From NCBI RefSeq assembly GCF_016482825.1, contig NZ_JAEMNV010000007.1:289920-353919 (forward strand): a stretch of DNA of 64,000 nt, given 5' to 3'. The position numbers and the translations under genes are program-made. Shown here one piece after another: positions 58,316 to 64,000 of the stretch (positions are counted from its first letter, which is position 1; the number at the start of each line of letters is the position of its first letter). The DNA comes from Antrihabitans stalagmiti. GTDB lineage: Bacteria; Actinomycetota; Actinomycetes; Mycobacteriales; Mycobacteriaceae. Under the pieces are notes generated by a model. That model saw only the letters and a list, made by a program, of their open reading frames with translations. It ran no database searches and was not told where the DNA came from.

Positions 58316-59709
58316 GCGTGGCCGAGGCAGAGCATTTCGAACTGGCGATCATCGGTTCGGGATCGGGCAACACGATTCTCACCAAGCAATTCGCAGGCAA
58401 GAAGGTCGCGATCCTCGAGCAGGGCACCTTCGGCGGTACCTGCATCAACGTCGGTTGCATCCCGACCAAGATGTTCGTCTACGCCGCCGAGGTGGCGCGG
58501 ACCGTGCGGCACGCGTCGAAGTTCGGCGTCGACGCACACGTCGACAAGATTCGCTGGTCCGACATCGTCGACCGCGTCTTCGGAAGAATCGATCCGATCT
58601 CCGCCGACGCCGAAGACTTCCGTCGGTCGAGAACGCCTGGCACGACACTGTTTTCGGGGCATGCGGAGTTCGTGGGTCCGCGCACGATCGACACAGGCAC
58701 CGGTCGGGTCATCACCGCCGACCAGGTTGTCATCGCGGCGGGTTCACGGGCGAACGTTCCCGCGGAGGTGGCGTCGAGTGGCGTCGAATTCCACACGAGC
58801 GACGACATCATGCGACTGCCCGAACTACCGGAGAGTCTGGTCATCATCGGCGGCGGCTACATCGCTGCGGAGTTTGCTGGGATCTTCTCCGCTCTCGGTG
58901 TCTCGATCTCGATCGTCGCGCGGGGCGAGAAGTTGCTCCGCCATCTCGACCAGGACATCTCCGAGCAGTTCACCACGCTGGCTCAGGCGAAATGGGACGT
59001 TCATTTGGGTCGCACTCTTGCCGCCGTCCACAAGACGGAGTCGGGCGTCTCCGTGGAACTGGACGACGGCAGCCGCGTCGACGGCAGTGCGCTACTCGTA
59101 GCCGTCGGTCGCACCCCGAACGGCGACCGCCTGAACGTCGCCGCAACGGGTGTCGAGTTGGACAACGACGGCCGCGTCGTCGTCGACGAGTTCCAACGCA
59201 CCACTGCCGACGGCATTTTCGCGCTCGGCGATGTGTCCTCGCCGTACCTGCTCAAGCATGTCGCCAACCACGAGGCACGCGTCGTACGTGACAATCTGCT
59301 GCGCAACGCGTGGTCGGGTTCGACCGACGAGTTGGTCCGCACCGATCACCGTTTCGTCCCCGCTGCCGTGTTCACCGATCCGCAGATCGCCGACGTCGGC
59401 CTCACCGAGGAGGACGCACGCGCCGCAGGCCACGATGTGGCGGTCCATGTGCACACCTACGCCGACGTCGCCTACGGCTGGGCGATGGAAGACGAGGAAG
59501 GGCTGTGCAAGATCATCCTCGAGCGTGGCACCAAACGAATCCTCGGCGCACACATCATCGGAGCCCAGGCGTCGACACTCCTTCAGCCGATAGTGCAGGC
59601 GATGCAGTTCGGCCTCGATGCCAGGACGATGGCCCGCGGCCAGTACTGGATCCATCCCGGCCTGCCAGAGGTAGTCGAGAATGCGCTGCTAGGCGCCTTG
59701 CGCGCGTAG
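58312..59709 (+). CDS. mtr: Mycothione reductase
   Basis: 465 residues. FAD loop AIIGSGSGNTIL, redox-active disulfide GGTCINVGCIPTKMF, NADPH loop IIGGGYIAAEFAGIFSALG, and C-terminal interface HPGLPEVVENALLGAL with the base His. It reduces mycothiol disulfide with NADPH and keeps the actinobacterial thiol pool reduced; in line with the two MDMPI-type genes in the window. Start ATG 58312 overlaps the hydrolase stop. Confidence 0.95.
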   Translation: MSVAEAEHFELAIIGSGSGNTILTKQFAGKKVAILEQGTFGGTCINVGCIPTKMFVYAAEVARTVRHASKFGVDAHVDKIRWSDIVDRVFGRIDPISADAEDFRRSRTPGTTLFSGHAEFVGPRTIDTGTGRVITADQVVIAAGSRANVPAEVASSGVEFHTSDDIMRLPELPESLVIIGGGYIAAEFAGIFSALGVSISIVARGEKLLRHLDQDISEQFTTLAQAKWDVHLGRTLAAVHKTESGVSVELDDGSRVDGSALLVAVGRTPNGDRLNVAATGVELDNDGRVVVDEFQRTTADGIFALGDVSSPYLLKHVANHEARVVRDNLLRNAWSGSTDELVRTDHRFVPAAVFTDPQIADVGLTEEDARAAGHDVAVHVHTYADVAYGWAMEDEEGLCKIILERGTKRILGAHIIGAQASTLLQPIVQAMQFGLDARTMARGQYWIHPGLPEVVENALLGALRA

Positions 59710-59714
59710 TCGGC

Positions 59715-60281
59715 TCACCAACTGCTGGTACGCAGGACGATCTCGGTGGCAAGTTCGTGGCTCGCGTCACGTGCGATGTCGGCTATGCCGTCCAATTGCA
59801 CAACGCGGAATTCGGAGTAGACGTGTCTGCCACTGACGTCGGCCTGTACCCGCTCGCGTGAACTGCCGATCATCACCGTGGTCGGCAATTCCACAGCGGG
59901 GCAGGTGGAGTCGAGCACACGGCCTTCGGAGTCCGGGACTGCCGGGTGGCCACGGTCGGCGACGACGAGACTCTGGAAGCGACCGAAACTGCGCGCTGCG
60001 AGCAGCCACGCGAGGTCGGCCCCCTCACGGCTACCGACGAGGTTGGCCCACCCGAGTTTCAGGCCGTCGAGGATCCCGATGACCGCTGCTTCGTCGATTC
60101 CGTCGATCGCCTCGGGCACGACGGTGCGCAACCCCGAATTGTGCAATCGCTCGCAAACCTTGTCGAATACCGTCGCCGGGTCGCTCTTACCCGGCAGCAG
60201 CACGACTACGTGCGTGCCAACCGGTCCGTCCACACGAACTGTGCAAGTGCCTTCGCCTGCAGCCACTTGGATGAACTCCAT
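59715..60281 (-). CDS. Alpha/beta-hydrolase-like protein with degenerate nucleophile elbow
   Basis: 188 residues. THVVVLLPGKSDPATVFDKVCERLHNSGLRTVVPEAI gives the first strands; at the elbow NLVGSREGADLAWLLA has G-S-R-E-G where hydrolases have G-x-S-x-G, so the nucleophile position holds Arg. TTVMIGSSRERVQADV and VQLDGIADIARDASHELATEI follow as usual in the fold. It may be catalytically dead or use another residue. The ATG at 60281 starts the fold. It is convergent with mtr (5-bp gap) and separated from cobQ by repeat copy 4. Confidence 0.6.
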   Translation of the reverse strand: MEFIQVAAGEGTCTVRVDGPVGTHVVVLLPGKSDPATVFDKVCERLHNSGLRTVVPEAIDGIDEAAVIGILDGLKLGWANLVGSREGADLAWLLAARSFGRFQSLVVADRGHPAVPDSEGRVLDSTCPAVELPTTVMIGSSRERVQADVSGRHVYSEFRVVQLDGIADIARDASHELATEIVLRTSSW

Positions 60282-60305
60282 GGCATGGGACCGTACGCGA
60301 TTCGG

Positions 60306-60372
60306 GCGCTTCGCGCTCGTGCGTCTTTTCGGCGCGCCCACCCACCGGAAAGACTCACGAGCCGCGTGCGGC
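60306..60372. repeat. Three-hairpin intergenic repeat, copy 4 (diverged)
   Basis: Mini-hairpin GCGC-TTC-GCGC (60306-60316), arms TCGTGCGTCTTTTCGG (60317-60332) / CCGGAAAGACTCACGA (60345-60360) with two mismatches, and right mini-hairpin GCCGC-GT-GCGGC (60361-60372). The right arm encodes the Ser-stop of cobQ. Base changes in the mini-hairpins are compensated. Confidence 0.85.
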
Positions 60373-61845
60373 CTCGGCCAATTTCGTCAGCGCGTCGACG
60401 TCGACGTTCTGCTCGACGAGGTCGGCGAGCAGGTCCAGTTGCGCCGCCCGAACCGCTGCAACGGATGTGTCGGGAGCCAACCTGAACCCGATCCGCCCCG
60501 CACGCATCGCGACGTCCTCCAGCAGCTGCCTGCGGTAGCCGTCGGACTCGAGCAGCCCGTGCCAGTGCGTTCCGAATACGGACCCCCTGACGCTGCCTTC
60601 GGGGCCCGCGGCCGTGGTCAACAACGGGTCATCGCCGTTGCGGGCAACCCGACCGTGGTGTATTTCGTAGCCGGACACCGGAATTCGCGAGGCCTGTCCT
60701 TCGACTCGCGCGAGCACCTTCTCGGCCGCGAACTCGATCTCGAGGTCGAGCAGGCCGAGTCCGACGACCTCACCCGCGCCTGACTCGACGGTGTCGACGA
60801 TTCGCTTCCCCAGCATTTGATAGCCGCCACAGATCCCGAAGACCGGCTTGCCCGCGGCACCTCTCGCAATCAACGCGTCGGCAATACCGTTGCGCCGCAT
60901 CCATTCCAGGTCGCTGACGGTCGACTTCGATCCGGGAACGACCACGAGGTCCGCTTCGGACAGTCGCGACGGTTCGGTTGCCCATCGCACCGACACACCG
61001 GGCTCGCATGCCAGCGCCTCGATGTCCGTCGAGTTCGAAATCCGCGGCAGCCGGATCGCGGCAACCGTGAGCCACTGTCCACCGACCGGCGGCGCAGGCC
61101 GACCCACCGTCGAATCTCCGACGGTTCCGAGCGAGTCCTCGGCGTCGATCCACAGGTCTTCGGCGAACGGAATCACTCCGTACGTCGGCCGACCGGTCAA
61201 GGCTTGCAACTGCCGCAGACCGGGTTCGAGCAGGCCGACATCGCCGCGAAATTTGTTGATGACGAAGCCGGCGATCAGATCTTGGTCGGCTTTGTCGAGG
61301 ATCGCGACGGTCCCGTAGAGGTGCGCGAGCACTCCCCCTCGGTCGATATCGCCGACGATGATCACCGGTAGCGACGCCGCCTGCGCCAGCCCCATGTTCG
61401 CCAGATCGGTTGCCCGCAGATTGATTTCGGCGGGCGACCCGGCGCCTTCGCAGATCACGATGTCGAATTCCGCACGCAGCGAGGCCAAGTCGGCCGCCAC
61501 GATGTCGCGCAACGCTTCCCGGTGTTCGACGTAGTTGCGCGCACTCACCGATCCGACCGCACGACCACGCACCACCAACTGCGACGTCCGGTCGCTCCCC
61601 GGCTTGAGCAGAACCGGATTGAACCTGATGCTCGGTTCCAGACCGCACGCCTGGGCTTGCAGCGCCTGCGCGCGCCCGATCTCACCACCGTCGAGCGTGA
61701 CGACGGAGTTGTTCGACATGTTCTGCGCCTTGAACGGCGCCACCTTCAGTCCGCGCCGCGCCAGCAGCCTGCACAGACCTGCGACGACAACACTTTTGCC
61801 CGCATCCGACGTCGTGCCCGCGATCAGCAGCGCGCCACCTGTCAC
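60355..61845 (-). CDS. cobQ: Cobyric acid synthase
   Basis: 496 residues. [42 protein letters not shown] (P-loop and substrate loop), [28 protein letters not shown]-terminal amidotransferase with [12 protein letters not shown] (Cys) and [10 protein letters not shown] (His). It amidates side chains b, d, e and g of adenosylcobyrinic diamide. GTG 61845 overlaps the map stop as GTGA. The final residues and stop are from repeat copy 4. Confidence 0.95.
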   Translation of the reverse strand: MTGGALLIAGTTSDAGKSVVVAGLCRLLARRGLKVAPFKAQNMSNNSVVTLDGGEIGRAQALQAQACGLEPSIRFNPVLLKPGSDRTSQLVVRGRAVGSVSARNYVEHREALRDIVAADLASLRAEFDIVICEGAGSPAEINLRATDLANMGLAQAASLPVIIVGDIDRGGVLAHLYGTVAILDKADQDLIAGFVINKFRGDVGLLEPGLRQLQALTGRPTYGVIPFAEDLWIDAEDSLGTVGDSTVGRPAPPVGGQWLTVAAIRLPRISNSTDIEALACEPGVSVRWATEPSRLSEADLVVVPGSKSTVSDLEWMRRNGIADALIARGAAGKPVFGICGGYQMLGKRIVDTVESGAGEVVGLGLLDLEIEFAAEKVLARVEGQASRIPVSGYEIHHGRVARNGDDPLLTTAAGPEGSVRGSVFGTHWHGLLESDGYRRQLLEDVAMRAGRIGFRLAPDTSVAAVRAAQLDLLADLVEQNVDVDALTKLAEAARGS

Positions 61846-62717
61846 GGGAGGGTGAGAATCTCGGCGCCCGTGTCGGTGACGAGCAGTGTGTGCTCGAACT
61901 GTGCGGTCCACTTGCGGTCCTTGGTGACGACGGTCCAGTTGTCGTCCCAGATCTCGTAGTCGATGGAACCGAGGTTGATCATCGGCTCGATGGTGAAGGT
62001 CATGCCCGGCTCGATGATCGTCTCCACCGCCGGCTCGTCGTAGTGGAGGATGACGAGCCCGTTGTGGAAGGTGGTGCCGATGCCGTGGCCGGTGAAGTCG
62101 CGGACGACGCCGTAGCCGAAGCGGTTGGCATAAGCCTCGATGACTCGGCCGATCACGTTGAGCGCGCGGCCCGGTTTCACGGCCTTGATCGCCCGCATGG
62201 TTGCCTCGTGGGTGCGCTCGACGAGGAGACGATTCTCCTCCGCGACGTCGCCGGCAAGGAAGGTTGCGTTGGTGTCGCCGTGCACGCCGTCCTTGTAGGC
62301 GGTGACGTCGATGTTGACGATGTCGCCGTCTTCGATCACCGTCGAGTCGGGGATGCCGTGGCAGATGACTTCGTTAAGCGAGGTGCAGCACGACTTCGCA
62401 AAACCCTTGTAGCCCAACGTGGACGGGTACGCGCCGTGATCGAGCATAAATTCGTGGGCGATGACGTCGAGGCGATCGGTCGTGACACCGGGCGCGACTG
62501 CCTTGCCTGCCGCTTCGAGGGCACCTGCCGCGATCTTGCTGGCGACCCGCATCGCCTCGATCGTCTCGGGCGTCTGCACCCATGGCTCTTTGCCCTCGAC
62601 CGCGGTCGGCTTCCAGGCGTACTCGGGCGCTTCGATCGAGCGCGGTACCTGTAGGACCGGCGCGACGACACCCTTCGCCAACGGCTTCCTGGACTTGCTG
62701 GTGGTTCCGACAGACAT
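61842..62717 (-). CDS. map: Methionine aminopeptidase type I
   Basis: 291 residues with an N-terminal extension of about 40 containing a Pro-rich SH3-ligand-like stretch, as in mycobacterial MapB. Metal ligands: Asp in [19 protein letters not shown], His in [14 protein letters not shown], and Glu in [12 protein letters not shown] and QFEHTLLV. It removes N-terminal Met co-translationally. Start ATG 62717; coupled downstream to cobQ. Confidence 0.96.
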   Translation of the reverse strand: MSVGTTSKSRKPLAKGVVAPVLQVPRSIEAPEYAWKPTAVEGKEPWVQTPETIEAMRVASKIAAGALEAAGKAVAPGVTTDRLDVIAHEFMLDHGAYPSTLGYKGFAKSCCTSLNEVICHGIPDSTVIEDGDIVNIDVTAYKDGVHGDTNATFLAGDVAEENRLLVERTHEATMRAIKAVKPGRALNVIGRVIEAYANRFGYGVVRDFTGHGIGTTFHNGLVILHYDEPAVETIIEPGMTFTIEPMINLGSIDYEIWDDNWTVVTKDRKWTAQFEHTLLVTDTGAEILTLP

Positions 62718-62786
62718 AGCAACCAGCCTAACTGCCTACGCTCGTGGGAATACCGGCCGAGACCTACGGGTTGACGGTCTCGACAT

Positions 62787-62806
62787 CTAGTTGAGCATTC
62801 AACTAG
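62787..62806 (+). promoter_or_regulatory. 20-bp palindromic operator before the luciferase-like gene
   Basis: Perfect inverted repeat CTAGTTGA-GCAT-TCAACTAG, placed between a TTGACG -35-like hexamer (62771-62776) and the start codon at 62832. The form is like MarR-family operators. No MarR gene lies in the window, so the regulator is unknown. Confidence 0.55.
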
Positions 62807-62831
62807 CAATGGCCGACCGAGAGGAAGTCCT

Positions 62832-63839
62832 GTGGAGTTGGGAATCACGACGTTCGCCGAGGCGTACGCGGGCAACGGATCGGCCGCGCCGACCTACGGC
62901 GTCCGACTGCGGCAGGTCGTCGAGGAAGCGGTCGTCGCCGAAGCTGCCGGGTTGGCCGTCTACGGGGTCGGCGAACATCACCGCGCTGATTTCGCAGCCT
63001 CCGCACCAGCGGTCGTCCTTGCTGCCGCCGCAGGAAAGACGTCGTCGATCGCGCTGACCAGTGCCGTGACGGTGTTGAGCTCCGACGACCCCGTCCGGGT
63101 CTACCAGCAGTTCGCGACGCTCGACCTCATCTCGTCCGGCCGCGCCGAGATCATCGCAGGTCGCGGTTCCTTCACGGAATCGTTCCCGCTGTTCGGCTAC
63201 GACCTGGGCGACTACGACGATCTGTTCGTGGAGAAGCTGCAGTTGTTGCTCGAGCTGCGGTCGGGCGATCCCGTCACCTGGAACGGGCAGTTCCGCGCAC
63301 CGCTGAAGGACCAGATGGTCTATCCGCGGACCGAACGCGAGCTTCCCGTCTGGATCGGCGTCGGTGGCAACCCCGAATCGGTGATCCGTGCCGGACTGCT
63401 CGGCTTGCCCTTGGCGATCGCGATCATCGGCGGCGAGCCGGCACGCTTCGCACCGCTCGCCGACCTCTACCGGCGTGCACTCGCCGAAGGTGGACACCAG
63501 CCGCAGCCGATCGCTGTGCACGCGCACGGTTACATCGCCGAGTCCGAAGAGCGTGCGGTCGAAGACTTCTATCCGTCCTACGCGATGGCGATGACCAAGC
63601 TCGGCCGCGAACGCGGCTGGGGACCCATGACGCGCGCTCAGTTCGACGGCCTGCGATCGCCGCAGGGTTCGTTGCTGGTCGGCACGCCGGAGCAGGTCGC
63701 GGACAAGATCTCGGCGATGCAAACCTCGCTCGGCATCGATCGATTTATGCTGCACGTGAGCGTCGGCACCATGCCCCACGATCAGGTGCTCGGCAGCATC
63801 GAACTGCTTGGCACCAAGGTCGCCCCGCTGGTCGGGTAG
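62832..63839 (+). CDS. LLM-class flavin-dependent oxidoreductase
   Basis: 335-residue luciferase-like monooxygenase (F420 or FMN TIM barrel). MELGITTFAEAYAG, VYGVGEHHRADFAASAPAVVLAAAAGKT, DLISSGRAEIIAGRGSFTESFPLFGYD, and WIGVGGNPESVIRAGLLGLPLAIAIIGG are typical of the LLM/Atu2307-type subgroup. Substrate unknown. GTG 62832 has AGGAAG 6 nt upstream; the palindrome at 62787 suggests induction by a small molecule. It is followed directly by the truncated repeat copy 5. Confidence 0.9.
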   Translation: MELGITTFAEAYAGNGSAAPTYGVRLRQVVEEAVVAEAAGLAVYGVGEHHRADFAASAPAVVLAAAAGKTSSIALTSAVTVLSSDDPVRVYQQFATLDLISSGRAEIIAGRGSFTESFPLFGYDLGDYDDLFVEKLQLLLELRSGDPVTWNGQFRAPLKDQMVYPRTERELPVWIGVGGNPESVIRAGLLGLPLAIAIIGGEPARFAPLADLYRRALAEGGHQPQPIAVHAHGYIAESEERAVEDFYPSYAMAMTKLGRERGWGPMTRAQFDGLRSPQGSLLVGTPEQVADKISAMQTSLGIDRFMLHVSVGTMPHDQVLGSIELLGTKVAPLVG

Positions 63840-63881
63840 GGCGCTACGCGCCTCGTGAGTCTTTTCGGCGGGCGGAACCTC
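63840..63881. repeat. Three-hairpin intergenic repeat, copy 5 (truncated by an IS)
   Basis: Mini-hairpin GGCGC-TAC-GCGCC (63840-63852), left arm TCGTGAGTCTTTTCGG (63853-63868), loop CGGGCGGAACCTC; the expected right arm is absent, replaced by insertion-sequence DNA from 63882 onward. In copies 1 and 3 the arm or loop continues CCTCCGAAA. Confidence 0.85.
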
Positions 63882-64000
63882 TGTGCTGTCTAGATACATG
63901 TGGCACAGATGTGTCTAGATACATGCGAGACACATTTTAGGCTGCGTCGTGCAGTTTGCCTTGGTATCGCTTGGTGAGGTCGAGCGTCAGATGACCGAGC
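63882..64000 (-). mobile_element. Left edge of an insertion sequence, probably IS481-like, continuing past the window
   Basis: The non-host sequence begins TGTGCTGTCTAGATACATG; TGTCTAGATACATG occurs twice (63887-63900, 63912-63925, period 25 bp). A reading frame on the minus strand ends at 63937. Its position inside repeat copy 5 marks a recent insertion. Family assignment rests only on the short transposase tail. Confidence 0.6.
63937..64000 (-). CDS. Transposase C-terminus, partial
   Basis: Only the last 20 residues are visible (LGHLTLDLTKRYQGKLHDAA, then TAA). The LTLD-x-T-K-x-Y-Q ending resembles C-termini of IS481-type DDE transposases as I remember them. The 5' part lies outside the window. 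The stop is 52 bp from the element edge, a usual distance for compact ISs. Confidence 0.5.
   Translation of the reverse strand, partial: LGHLTLDLTKRYQGKLHDAA

Overview
The window is GC-rich, tightly packed chromosome from a mycolic-acid actinobacterium, most likely Rhodococcus or a close Nocardiaceae relative. The evidence is gene content and order: dapB with its membrane and flavodoxin-like partners, pnp-rpsO-ribF, truB, pptT-pptH, dinF-nrnA-rbfA-infB-ylxR-nusA-rimP, proS, cysG-cobB-cobO-chelatase, mqo, mycothione reductase, cobQ and map follow (from memory) the M. tuberculosis Rv2752c-Rv2861c region with rearrangements. Mycothiol-linked genes (two MDMPI-family proteins, mycothione reductase), many GTG starts, 4-bp stop/start overlaps and -10 boxes lying 6-8 nt before start codons (leaderless transcripts) fit this. 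No rRNA, tRNA or CRISPR was seen.

Layout. 1-10.5 kb: an MDMPI-like gene, an iron-box flavodoxin, a TSUP permease, dapA-RNase J, a ribbon-helix-helix protein with a twin-palindrome operator, SRPBCC and AlkX-like genes, a second MDMPI gene, and a two-component system with a third, degenerate sensor-like gene. 10.9-15.4 kb: a foreign island of about 4.5 kb that splits a conserved flavodoxin-fold gene. 15.6-23.5 kb: dapB operon start, alcohol dehydrogenase, M16 peptidase, pnp, rpsO, ribF. 23.6-28.3 kb: a Mn/Zn-type ABC transporter, a secreted GH1 glycosidase and a DtxR-family regulator. 28.5-39.5 kb: truB, pptT, pptH, MATE pump, nrnA, rbfA, DUF503, infB, ylxR, nusA, rimP (RNA modification and translation initiation). 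39.6-49.6 kb: a lipoprotein/ferritin-like pair, a MFS pump gene broken by an amber codon with its TetR regulator, O-methyltransferase, acyl-CoA dehydrogenase, proS, yaaA and a second MFS pump. 49.6-62.7 kb: siroheme/cobalamin genes (cysG, cobE-like, cobB, cobO, chelatase, later cobQ), GNAT, mqo, a hydrolase, mycothione reductase, map. 62.8-64 kb: a luciferase-like oxidoreductase and the edge of an insertion sequence.

Three things stand out. (1) The island is bounded by 6-bp AAATGC repeats. Removing it restores an exact 153-codon frame. At its edge it carries an intact homologue of the gene it breaks, start-coupled to the broken reading frame. (2) A dispersed palindromic element occurs five times between genes. 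It is a long central hairpin flanked by mini-hairpins whose stems change in a compensated way, and in four copies it supplies the TCG-TGA end of a neighbouring gene. The fifth copy is cut by an insertion sequence. (3) Several regulatory sites can be read directly: an IdeR-type iron box at the flavodoxin gene, two TGACGTCA palindromes exactly 22 bp apart before the RHH gene, and a 20-bp palindrome before the luciferase-like gene. Functions come from motif recognition and remembered family knowledge; no database search was run.
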